From contig JBCAML010000021.1 of NCBI GenBank assembly GCA_038503075.1, forward strand, positions 868,001 to 932,000: a stretch of DNA of 64,000 nt, given 5' to 3'. The notes beneath the pieces were generated by a model. The model made no database searches. It was not told where the DNA came from and was given only the letters and a program-made list of their open reading frames with translations. The position numbers and the translations under genes are program-made. The stretch comes from Gyromitra esculenta (lineage: Eukaryota > Ascomycota > Pezizomycetes > Pezizales > Discinaceae). Position 1 is the first letter of the stretch. Each line of letters begins with the position of its first letter. Shown here piece by piece: positions 1 to 9,604 of the stretch.

Positions 1-299
1 CTTATATACCACTTTTCAACTTGTTCGATGACAAAGACTTGACTGCAACGGAAACCTAAAGAAACACAAGGAACGACAATGTAACACAACACCCTTATAC
101 CCTTATACCCGACGAACCAACGAAAACAGTTATCCATGAAAGAAAGATCCCTTCGCTTATATACTAAACTTCAACTCTTTCGATGACAAAGACATGACTC
201 ATTGCAATATAAATCCCAAGGAACACAAAGAACAATAACAAGGCGCACCAACCATGTACCCATGTACCTAACTGACCAACAAAACAACCATCCATGAAA
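1..299 (-). repeat. Two nested LTR tails (Gypsy LTR family B)
   Basis: Both pieces end with the LTR terminus CATCCATGAAA or a close variant (at 141 and at 299). The first piece (1-141) interrupts the second (142-299). Both share the stretch around TTCGATGACAAAGACTTGAC seen in the complete LTRs at 9192-9601 and 52672-53077. They are in reverse orientation and the first is cut by the window edge. They hold no gene; the short frames across them are chance. Confidence 0.7.
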
Positions 300-768
300 G
301 AGGGAGGTGAAGTGGGTGAGATTCAGTTCGTCAGCCTTTGTGAGGAACTGACTAACTGTCTTTAGGGTCATGGGGGCTCCTGTTATCCTGTTGTCCTTAT
401 TTTGGATTATAGAAATCCAATTAGTAGGGTGGGAAAAGACAGGTGGTGATGGAGGAAAGGTGTCAGATCTCTGCCGTTTCGATGGTGAGTGGTTCTTGGT
501 TCCGCCATGGCAGTTGTGGAGGAAGCAGGAGTGGTAGAGGCTTTGCCTCTTTGGAGAGAGGGGAAGAGAAGTGTAAAGATTCTTGCTGTGTCTTCTGAAG
601 ACATGCGATTGGAGTGGTAGTGTTAGAACAAGGATCCAACTTGTTTTTGTGAGCGGGGTAATGAAATGAAGCCGAAGTGCTAAAGACTTTTGGCTGTGTG
701 TAACGCCGTTGCAACACAAGGTGGTGGTGAACTTTCAATCGAAGAGGTTGTAGCAGGGACGGAGGATG
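300..768 (-). pseudogene. LINE ORF1 5' fragment (zinc-knuckle LINE family)
   Basis: Minus-strand translation gives the start of the ORF1 found more fully at 52112-53950, beginning MSSEDTARIF and running to a segment like GAPMTLKTVSQFLTKADELN. The 5' end of the LINE, CATCCTCCGTCCC, is at about 768, the same boundary as the copies at 45569 and 51946. The reading frame is shifted near the Ser/Pro-rich part, and the element is cut at 300 by an LTR. Only about 470 bp survive, so this is a dead fragment. Confidence 0.7.
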
Positions 769-835
769 GCTAATGAACACTAGTATGTGCGATATCTTCA
801 ATTCTCTAATACTAAGCTATATACATATATGATAC

Positions 836-1295
836 CCTCTGCTCTACTTCGCTCCCCGCTCTCTACTACGCTCCCCGCCCTCTCAGGCGCTTCCTGCTCC
901 CCCACCCGCGGTCGATCAGGCGCCATATACAGCTCTTCAGGGGTCAATCCTATTATCAAGCAGGCGCCCTATAGGGCTTGCTCAGGGGCCGATCCCGCTG
1001 CCTATCCCGCTGTTGAGCAGGTGCCATAGAGAGCTCTCTTGGGGGTCGAGCCTGCAGCTGAACAGGCGCCCAATATGGCTCCCTAGGGGGGTCGATCCTG
1101 CTGCCGAATAGACGCCATATAGGGCTCCCTAGGGGGAGAATCCCGCTGTCGAATGGGGTCAATATGGGCGCCCTAGGGGGGCTGCTAGGGAGGTCGCTAG
1201 GGAGGTCGATCCTGCTGTTGAACGGAGTCAATGTGGGTGTCCTAGGCCAGCCAAGCAGGCAGTATATGGGGAACGCTAGAGAGATTCCTATGGCA
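836..1295. repeat. Degenerate minisatellite, about 45 bp period
   Basis: Repeats of a unit resembling CAGGCGCCATATAGGGCTC followed by CTAGGGGGGTCGATCCTGCTG recur every 44-46 bp, each diverged by several bases. The reading frames through it (787-1029 plus, 956-1231 minus) only mirror the repeat. From 1296 to 1560 I see no gene. Confidence 0.65.
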
Positions 1296-1564
1296 GTCGA
1301 TTCAACAGTCTAGCAGGCGGTGTGGAGGCCCCCTAGACAGGGGAGGGAGGGACACTGAACGACAGAGACATACAACCTGGAGATCTGTTAGTGAAGTGCA
1401 TTGCAGCAGCAGCAGGAAGGTGAGCAGGAGGTGGAGGGTGTGGCCCATATAAGAGAAGTGCCGCTGGGAGGGCGTGGGTGAGGTCATGGTGATCGTGAAG
1501 GAAGCTGGCTCAAAGATCTGAGGAAGGGGCTAGGGTTCCAACTTAGAAGAATCCGACCGAGGCA

Positions 1565-1965
1565 GCCATTGGGCGTACGGGCGTACTGGGTGTGGACGTA
1601 TGGACGTACTGGGCATACTGGGCGTGAGTGTATGGGCGTATGGGCACACTGGGCGTACTGGGCATGCAGAGTTATGGGTGTATGGGCGTACTGGGCATAC
1701 TAGGGCATATACACGCATATAGACGCACAAGATTTGGGGCTTTCCAACGTACCAGACATGGATGGACGTACCAGCATACCATTTTGACTACGTAGGAGGG
1801 GTAGCAACGCACTGGGCGCAGTCGGACGTACGAGAGCTCCATATTAGCAATGTACTGGGCACACTGGTACTGCTGAACGCATATGGGCGCATATAGACAC
1901 ATATAGACGCACAAGCTTTTAGGACTGCGTCTGGACACTTGCCCATGCGCGCACACGCAGACAGG
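1565..1965. repeat. Degenerate short tandem repeat (GGGCGTACT type)
   Basis: About 400 bp built from variants of TGGGCGTACTGGGCATAC and TATGGGCGTA. The repeats run up to the decayed 3' end of the Plavaka element. The Cys/Tyr/Arg-rich frames on the minus strand (1530-1956) are by-products of the repeat. Confidence 0.6.
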
Positions 1966-3022
1966 TTTTTGCTGATGATAGGAGCGATAAATTGATCCCT
2001 TTGGTTCAATTCCACTTCTACAAATCCGTGAGCAGGATCTGGCTTGCTGCTTTGGTTAACAAACTTCCTACCTTGCACCATTGTGAGCCCAAGCTCTTGC
2101 GCCTTCCTCGTCAATACTCATTTTCCTTAAACCAAACGAATTTTCTCAGCCGTCAATACTGTTCCCGGTGCCACTAGTGGATCGTTGAAGACCCACGGTG
2201 GCGGTCTGTAGCCAAAGTACAGAAGAGGGAAACATGCCTTTGGCCCCTGAAAACTATCCACCTCATAATCTTCACACTGTCGAACCCAGACTGCATGATC
2301 CGTGGACCTTCCATCTTCTTTCTGTTTTCCTCCTTTGAGGCACAGAAGTAGCTGCTTTTTGATACCATCCGGGCCCTGAAACGGATGGTACCAACATGCC
2401 ACCGCGTTATATATATTGATCTTGATCTCCCCGAACTCTTGGTTACATATTTTATCTACCAAACTCCACTCCCACTTTCGTACGAGCCAATCATAGAAAC
2501 GCGAACCTAGACCTGTGATTCTATAACGTTCTCCTGCCATTTTCAAGGTTATTTGGCCCCCAAGCTTTCTGGCAAGGTGGGGAGCAGATGCTCGATCCGC
2601 CCACCACTTCTCAAGGATCATTGGAATATTAGGTTGAGAAACCTTGTTTTCGCGCTGTTTCCACCTCCCTGTCCACATAGTTGCATGTCGCTTTCCTGGG
2701 TCATGCAACTGCAGTATTTTCGCAGTCTCTGGCTTATAGTATCCCCGTACAGCAAGGTATTCTAAACTCCGGACCATATATGACAACCCTAATTGGCAGT
2801 CGTTAATAAGCAGAATCTGTGTTTCGTAATCAACACAATTAGATGCCCGGTATGCGTCTTTGACACACTCAACATGGAGTAGTTCCATCATATCTGTCGA
2901 ATAATTGTCTGGGGCACCCATGCGATGGATATTCTTGCCAATATGACTAGCCAGATGCATCTTTGGGAATGAGAAGTGGTAAATCTCCGTCTCAAGCCTT
3001 TTCTTCTCCACTTGCTTGCTCT

Positions 3023-3420
3023 TCTCACGGTTCAGTCTCTCGTTAAGCCCTTCAGTATCCCTGAAGGTGAGCAGTGCTACTTAAGCGAGATCCTAACTCG
3101 TTCGAAGAGTGCGGTATTTCTACAAGTTCTACGGGGGGTATACTTCAAGGCGAAGTATCGGCGATGTTTCACAGCGACAGCGAAGGTTCTGAGATAGAAC
3201 CGAGATAGTATTAAGATAATACAAGTAGAAGTGACGAGAACGTTGCTTAAGGAAAGAAGAAGAACACAAACTACCAAAATCCACCCTTAAATACCCCGCT
3301 TTCTTTAACAAAACTTATAACCGAGAAATAACCGAGCAACAAAGAGATTGTTCAACCATCCAAACAACAATACAACCAACAACCAAACCACAACTCATTA
3401 CCCGAAATCAATCCATGAAA
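3023..3420 (-). mobile_element. Solo LTR, Gypsy family A, TSD GCTCT
   Basis: Begins TCTCACGG and ends ATGAAA, flanked by GCTCT on both sides (3018-3022 and 3421-3425). It carries the family hairpin CTTCAGTATCCCTGAAGG near its left end and the conserved GAACGTTGCTTAAGG. It is reverse-oriented and sits inside the Plavaka reading frame. Confidence 0.9.
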
Positions 3421-3435
3421 GCTCTTCTCAGACCA

Positions 3436-4350
3436 TGTAAGACCGGTACTTCTTACCGCACACTAAATCTCCAAGAAGCTTTAGATAACAATCTAGACGC
3501 TATAACCTGCCCAGTTACTATCTGCAACACAATACACAGGCGCCAGTCCTAACTGCTTCTTATGAACTGCTAAAAGATAACGGTAGGGTTCAAGGTAGGG
3601 ATTGAGCAAGGTTCCATGAAGAACTTCCAATAGTAAGGTTTAATAACTAACGCTGAAGGGTCCTTGGCCCTGGGTATAGTGTAATATCACTTGCTGTGCT
3701 TGTTTGGTATCATGTTCGTTTGAATATACTCGTCGTCTAGCCAATCTGGAAGGACAAGGTCTGTTGTGGACGCGTCGTGACTTTGAGGTTCGTGTCGCGT
3801 GAAGCAACTACAAAGTCTCTTGAAGAAATAAAGGATTCTTTGCATGAAGAGAGTATTACTTGAAGATGAAACGAATGCAGGACCTTGAGAGTATGAATGA
3901 AAGTCGTATACCGCTAAGCTATCCAATATAATGTTGATAAGGCTCGTTATTCATTGCTAATGATCAGGAAGAAGACCCTTCTCAACCGTAGAACACTGAA
4001 CTACTTATAGTAGTCAAGCATCGAATACAAAGGCTATGTAATAACATGAACTAGCATGGAGAAATCCCATAGACCCTGAAAACGCTTTCCTTTGCTCCTA
4101 CCCCTCTCATTATTGTATGGTGTGATTGTAGAAATTAACTGGCGACGCAACATATAAGCGAATCGGGGAAGTGTTAATCGAAAGAGTCGGCCATTGATGA
4201 CACAAGGAAACCAAACATTCAATCTGAATCTTATTAATAATCAACCAAGATTAATAATAACCAACATGGTTGGGGATTGAACGCTAGTCCATATTGTGCA
4301 TCATAAGCGAACTCAAGTTGTAACCAACTAAGCTACCAATAGGTATAACA
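3436..4350 (+). mobile_element. Solo LTR-X, 915 bp, TSD GACCA
   Basis: Starts TGTAAGACC, ends GGTATAACA, and is flanked by GACCA on both sides (3431-3435, 4351-4355). The outer parts match the 729-bp copies at 24847, 27787 and 47350. A central segment (about 3660-3915) has no counterpart in those copies, so the LTR varies by internal blocks. The last 100 bp, read on the minus strand, contain a tRNA-like A box and B box. Confidence 0.85.
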
Positions 4351-4650
4351 GACCATATCACCCCGTTTTCCGTGAGTAAATCTTCCCACTGAGTGTTGAA
4401 TGCTGTGGTCCGCGCTGCAGTTGCCCTGGTCCCTCGAAATATCGCTTTGGAGCCATAGAATGTCGCGAGCTCTTTCTGCAGTAGCGACAGTGAATAGTCC
4501 ATGTGACTTCGTTGTTGTAAGATCAAAATCAACTCACACAAAGCCCTGACACACTTTAAGGCGTCCAGCTCTTCTTGACTCTTTGCTCTGGCAGCGCGAT
4601 ACTTTGGAGCTAGCAAAGGACCCACAGCAACCAGAAGAAAGCCCATCATG

Positions 4651-5439
4651 CCATCAGGAAAAGGTAAAAATGATCCCAGGGAATCCCTGTACGGTCCTGG
4701 GACACACAGGGCTGTAAGGACACCACCCGGTCCTGTGGGATTCTTTGATACCCCTGGGACTCCTGGGAGCACATGCATTCGGTCCCAGGGAGAGCTCTGG
4801 TACTGCTAAGCGACTAGTGATAGTTACCCAACCTATCCAGAAATCCTCTACATCTTGCTCATATGGTATCATGAATGCCGCAATTGGCGAATTATCTTTA
4901 TTAATCTAGGTACATAAAGCTCTCTATATACACACTAAAATATGCTTCTTCTGGCAGCAGCGAAAGCTCCTGCTGCTGGCGGAAGCTGCTGCTTCTGGTG
5001 GGGGCGGAGGACTCTCCTGCTGCTGGCGGGGGCGGAGGAACCTGTTACTGACGGATCCTACTGATGCTGGTGGAGGTGGAGGCCTAGGAAGCTCCTGCTG
5101 CTGGCAGGGGCAGAGAGAAGGTGCTGCCCCTGCTGCTGGTAGGGGGAAGTTTCACTTGCTGCTGTTGGGCGTTGATGTTACTGTTTGAGAAGTGTTGAAG
5201 ATGAAGTGTTTTCATAACAAGCAAAATAGGCCGGGTAACTATAAGTTGGTAGGGTTAGGGTTCATGGTCCACCAAGACCCTCCTGGGACTTGGCCCTTTG
5301 GTACTAGGGTGCTCCTGGGATGTTCCTGGGACCATGCCCATTGCCCCAGAGACTCCCAAGATGTCAGGTCTTCCCGTGGGACACTTGGGGTCCCTGGGAC
5401 ATTGGTGAATGTCCCAGGGACCAATATATTTTGCTGATG
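4651..5439 (+). mobile_element. TIR element, family Y, inside Plavaka
   Basis: Ends are CATCAGGAAAA and TTTTGCTGATG, an imperfect terminal inverted repeat. Both ends are rich in TCCCAGGGA/TCCCTGGGA blocks, and the middle has GCTGCTGG-type short repeats. Excising it restores the transposase frame if a 2-bp duplication (TG) is assumed. No long coding frame; it is probably non-autonomous. Other copies: 48463-49294, and one split between 28516-29128 and 48079-48297. Confidence 0.7.
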
Positions 5440-6383
5440 TGTTCAATATCCCTTTCCCTTGCCATTGGCTAATGTCTCTATAGGTCCCGCAGAACTGCTG
5501 GAATCCCGGGTACGCAGGCATCGATTTGAATCGCTTGTTGAATCGTTGGTACAGCTTTTTTGATTTATGAAAGGGTATCAGCCACTCCATGAGTCTTTTC
5601 ACCAGACCAAGATAGAATTGATGGAGGATATCGACCATCCATAGCAGATATACGTCGCAAAGTGGATAGCCCCAGAGTGGATTGTCGACAGGCAATACCA
5701 TTCTTTCACACAGGCGGCGCAAGGAATTCTCACGTGCTTCCATTCATGTGGTCTGGGACCTCGCAAACAGCTCTTGGTACTCCTCAGATTCTCTCTCCTG
5801 ACCGCAAACCAAACCATCTTCATGCCCCATTTACGCGACCTGAATCTTGCAGGACAGGCAAGCATCATTCTTTATACATGCGATAATAATGTGTAATTGG
5901 TAATCAGCAACCCATGCAGCTATTACCAGAAAACAGCAATGGACCTTTCCATCCGAGCAATCCCATTCAAATCCAGGACCCTTTAGATTAAGGTCTTTGA
6001 TGCTCCTAAAAGCCTCATCGATAGCAGTATGCCAGGAAGCTTGTGTTGCGCCGCTTTCCGGGCCCTTGGCAGGTATGGGAAGTAGAGCAAGCAAGATCCA
6101 CGCCATTTTCGACTTCTCTCGCCGAACCTCTTTGTTGATGTTACCAAGAGTAATGTAAAGTGGCCAGGCAGATTTATAGCCCAAAAAGTTTGTCAGGGAG
6201 GTCTTTTGGAAGCGCAAATGAGAGTTATAAGGGTTCCGCTGTCAGGGATGTGACCTTGTTTTTCCCACCACCAGTCGCCGGAATACATTTTGTTGTAGTT
6301 CTGTCGATTCTGTGAGTCTTAGTATCATACCGGCTCATATACTGTATGGTCCGCAAACGGTAGATGGCTAAGGAGAGGATTGA

Positions 6384-7217
6384 TTTCATGGATTAAGGTT
6401 GGGTATTGGGTTAGGGTTTCTCTGTTGGTATGTGGAAGGATTCTGTTGGGGTTTTATGATGTCTTTGTAGTTCGGTTGATTTCGGGTATTGGTTGTTGTA
6501 TGGGAAAGCAGGGTATTTAAGCGATGGGTTTTCGGCCGTTCTTTGTCTCTTCTTCTTTCTTTCCTTAAGCAATGTTCTCGTTTACCTTCTTCTGTAGTAC
6601 TTTAATACTACCCCAGTCTTGTGGTTGGGTCCCTCGTTAAGCCCTTCAGTATCCCTGAAGGTGAGCAGTGCTACTTAGACGAGGTATCAAAGCGTTCAAA
6701 GAGTGTGGCGTTTCTACAAGTTCTATGGGAGGGTTTTATCTTGAGGCGAAATAGATGCAGCGAAGTGAACAGCGACAGCGAGGGTTCTGAGGTAGAACCG
6801 AGATAGTATTCCGACAATTACAGAAGAAGGTAAACGAGAACATTGCTTAAGGAGAGAAGAAGAAGAAGACAAAAGCTAATGAAATCCATCGCTTAAATAC
6901 CCCGCTTTTCCACATCATAATCCATTCCCGACAACAACCGAAACACAAAGACATTATTCACCATAACTGAAATCCCTCACAACCGACCAAGTAAAAACCC
7001 TAACCTCATTCCTCATTTCCATCCATGAAACCCAGCTCTATCTCAGAACCCAGGCTGTCACTGTTTATTTCGCCAATACTTATCTCACCTCGAGATAGAC
7101 CCCCTCTGTAGAACCTGTAGAAACATTGCACTCCTCGAACGTGTCAGCACCTCACTCAAGTAGCACTGCTCACCTTTAGGGATACTAAAGGGCTTGACGA
7201 GGGACTAAACCGTGAGA
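6384..7217 (+). mobile_element. 5' LTR of a Gypsy family A element (interrupted)
   Basis: Starts TTTCATGG, ends CCGTGAGA. Its two halves (6384-6616 and 7036-7217) are separated by an inverted solo LTR. It is followed by a gag frame at 7258, so it is the 5' LTR of that truncated element. A TATTTAAG box and the CCTTAAGCAATGTTCTCG motif are present. Confidence 0.8.
6617..7030 (-). mobile_element. Solo LTR, Gypsy family A, inverted inside another LTR, TSD CCCAG
   Basis: Begins TCTTGTGG (a variant of TCTCACGG) and ends ATGAAA; flanked by CCCAG at 6612-6616 and 7031-7035. The hairpin CTTCAGTATCCCTGAAGG is present. Excision rebuilds the host LTR. Confidence 0.9.
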
Positions 7218-7257
7218 TTATGCTGGTTACCTATCTAAACCTTCTACTACCATCATC

Positions 7258-8084
7258 ATGAGCTCCTCCACTCTCGCTGCTGCTGAAACCTCCTCAGAAG
7301 AAGCCGCCGTCGCTGCCAAAAGGTTTCCCACTAGAGAAGCCTTTGCTCAAGCGATTAGAGACGATCCTGCTGAGCTGTACAACCAGCTGAAAGAACTCTA
7401 CCAAAGCCTAGAGGACCAAATAAAAGCCCTCCAGGAGAATGAAAAGGATGTTGAGGTCAAACTCAGCACCACGCAAATACAGATAGAGAATGCCCTCCGC
7501 CATACCACCACACAAGATCAACGGGGCAAAGAAGCCTCGACCCTCATTGGCAGACTTCGCCAGGAGCGGAACGAAGCCCGCGCTGCCCATGCACCCCCAG
7601 CTCCACCAAACCTTACCACCACCACACCCCCAGCCGTTATCCACCACTCAGAATGAATGCCAGACCCAGAAAAATTTGATGGATCCCGAGCCAAACTCCC
7701 CGGCTTCATGCTTCAGCTCCGCTCCAAACTGGCTGTCAACAGAGACCGATTCGCAGACAAAAATACCATGATTCTCTATATGATCAACCGCCTGGAAGGA
7801 GCAGCCCTAGAACAAGTTCGCCACACCATTCTTCCCTCTGGCCTTACCACCAGGACCAATACAACAGCTCTCATCGCCGCTCTAGAAATAGCCTTCGGAG
7901 ATCCTGGCCCCACTGGCACCGCCCAACAAGAGTTACATCAACTTCAACAAGGCAAACGGGACTTCTCAGCCTATCTAGCCAACTTCCGAAGAATCGTGGG
8001 GCAACTCAATTTCGACGAAAACTCAAAAATGGACGCCTTGGAGCATGGAATGTCGGAAGAATTAAAGGAAGCCATGGTGTTCAC
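7258..8084 (+). pseudogene. Gypsy gag, truncated, one in-frame TGA
   Basis: Translates as a chromovirus gag closely related to the intact gag at 38795: AAVAAKRFPTREAFAQAIRD, a coiled-coil stretch, then MPDPEKFDG and QLRSKLAVNRDRFA. An in-frame TGA at about 7654 sits where the intact copy has CGA (Arg), a C-to-T change at a CpG. The frame is cut at EELKEAMVF by the Copia LTR and is not resumed, so the zinc knuckle and all of pol are missing. It would have formed the capsid. Confidence 0.85.
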
Positions 8085-8267
8085 TGTTGAGAGGTCATAT
8101 GGGCACGTGATTCTTTAGTGTTATGGGGCTCGGTGACGCGCTAGTGAATGGTTCTTTATATACTCGTGTTATTTTTCTTACTCACTTCTTCTTCTCTTCT
8201 TCATCAATCAATCAATAAATCTATCTCTGTAATGAACAGTTCGATCGTGCCTCTCTGCTCTCTAACA
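8085..8267 (+). mobile_element. Copia-type 5' LTR, 183 bp
   Basis: Starts TGTTGAGAGG and ends CTCTCTAACA, an inverted terminal pair. A TTTATATA box is at 8156-8163. It is followed directly by GGTTATGGGCCC (8268-8279), which resembles the primer-binding site of Copia elements that use an internal cut of initiator tRNA-Met. It interrupts the Gypsy gag; no 3' partner is in the window. Confidence 0.75.
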
Positions 8268-8315
8268 GGTTATGGGCCCTATGCTAAACCTCTACAACAG
8301 ATACCTCTATCTCTA

Positions 8316-9191
8316 ATGAATATCTACCTTGTTGCTATAATGTCTGCTGTCAAGGATATCTTCAAACATCCGAAGGGATCATATGAGCGGTTGACAACAG
8401 CTAATTATTCTGTGTGGAAGAATAGCTCAAGACGCCTCCTTCAAGCCATTGGAGCCTGGCAAATTGTAGATGGATCTGAGCCTGTTCCTCCAGCTCCAGC
8501 GGGAGGCATCAATCAGATGGCAGCAGCAAGAGCTATTCTCAGAGACTACGGAGAATGTAAAGAGGATGCAGCTGCAGTAATCTACAATTCTTGCAGTATT
8601 CTAGTCAGGGTCTACATTGACGATATTGATGACCCAGATCGAATGTGGATAGTCCTTGCAAGAAGGCTTGACACTGTGAGCACAGCTGTAGGTTGTCAAG
8701 CTATCTACAGGCAGTTCTGCAGCCTCTGCCCCACTCCGGGTGAGCCAATCAGTGACACTTTTGCCATACTGATGGAGCTCAGAAACCAAATCAGTGGTAC
8801 CCCTGAAGTCATCTCTGATGTGGCCGTCAAAATGCACATCTCTGCCTCCCTTCCTACCGCCTTCCAAGTAACAGCCCAGATACAGCAAAATTGACCTGAT
8901 GCAACCAATGAATCTATCCTCGATTCTCTGAAGGAAGATGAGAGCATCCATGCTATGAGAAATCAACCTGACACTTCTACAGAAGCCTTCCTGGGCCGGC
9001 TCAGTGGAAGCTACCAAATTCGGCCCAGAGGACGCATGAGGGTGATCAGTTCAGACCATTCATACTCTGATGGCAAGTGGTGCACCTATTGCAGCAAACC
9101 AACTCACAACACTGTCGACTGCAAATCCAGACAATTCAGCCAAAGGACGAAACATCGACTTGAGAACCCTCCATTGACTGGTACCACATTC
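8316..9191 (+). pseudogene. Copia-type gag, one in-frame TGA, truncated
   Basis: The protein begins near MNIYLVAIMSAVKDIFKH and shows the Copia gag pattern LTTANYSVWKNSSRRLLQAI, then a CCHC zinc knuckle CTYCSKPTHNTVDC near 9090. One TGA at 8892-8894 interrupts an otherwise continuous frame that runs from 8316 to about 9190. Protease, integrase and RT are absent because a chromovirus LTR begins at 9192. The LTR and primer site just upstream fit a Copia 5' end. Confidence 0.75.
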
Positions 9192-9601
9192 TCTCAAGGG
9201 GCGAGTTTCTTACTAAGCTCTTTAGTATCCCCAAAGATGCGCAGTGCTACTTAGTGAAAAACAAGCGATGAGAAGAGTGCGATGATTCCACAGGCTCTAT
9301 GTGTGTCTTGAGTCAAGGCGACTCGAATACAGCGACAGCAAAGGTATGCGAGGTGCAACCGAGGTTTGTATTTGTAGGAATACAAAGAGTGTACAATAGA
9401 AGACATTGCTTAAAGAAAGAAGAAGGAAAAGTACAACAAGAGGGAAAAACCCTTCGCTTATATACCCATGATCTAACCTTTCGATGACAAATACATGACT
9501 CATTGTAAGTGGAAACCAATGGAAACGTAAAGAACAACCATAACATCCGACAACCATATGCCCGCAAACTAATCCAACCAATGAAATATCCATCCATGAA
9601 A
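9192..9601 (-). mobile_element. 3' LTR of the minus-strand chromovirus (family B)
   Basis: Begins TCTCAAGG and ends CATGAAA, 410 bp, about 95% identical by eye to the partner at 15374-15783; most differences are C/T or G/A. The polypurine tract lies just inside at 9602-9612 (read on minus: GAGGGGGGGCTAC). Confidence 0.85.
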
Positions 9602-9604
9602 GTA

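Larger units (their letters stand above)
1930..6383 (-). pseudogene. Plavaka-type (CACTA/EnSpm-like) transposase, broken by three insertions
   Basis: Coding blocks on the minus strand, in order: about 6300-5440, 4650-4356 and 3022-2127, with decayed remains to about 1930. Family hallmarks seen: an N-terminal part with WWWEK and TNFLGYKSAWPLYITLGNI, then VSDILHQ-like VDILHQFYLGLVKRL and FKSMPAYPGF, QWQGKGI, then FSFPKMHLASHIG and DMMELLHVECVKDAYRASN. These match Plavaka-family proteins of fungal genomes (recognised from memory). Removing the Y element, the LTR-X and the solo LTR, each with its target duplication, rejoins the frame exactly at all three junctions. The copy is dead even so: a frameshift lies near 6200, TAA and TGA stops follow at about 2125-2110, and the 5' end is cut by the LTR at 6384. 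It would have catalysed DNA transposition. Confidence 0.75.

Noticed and set aside
6621..6806. Frames containing KPFSIPEGEQCYL, repeated through the window
   Set aside because: This peptide is the translation of the LTR hairpin region in reverse orientation; it changes frame from copy to copy and is not a protein family.
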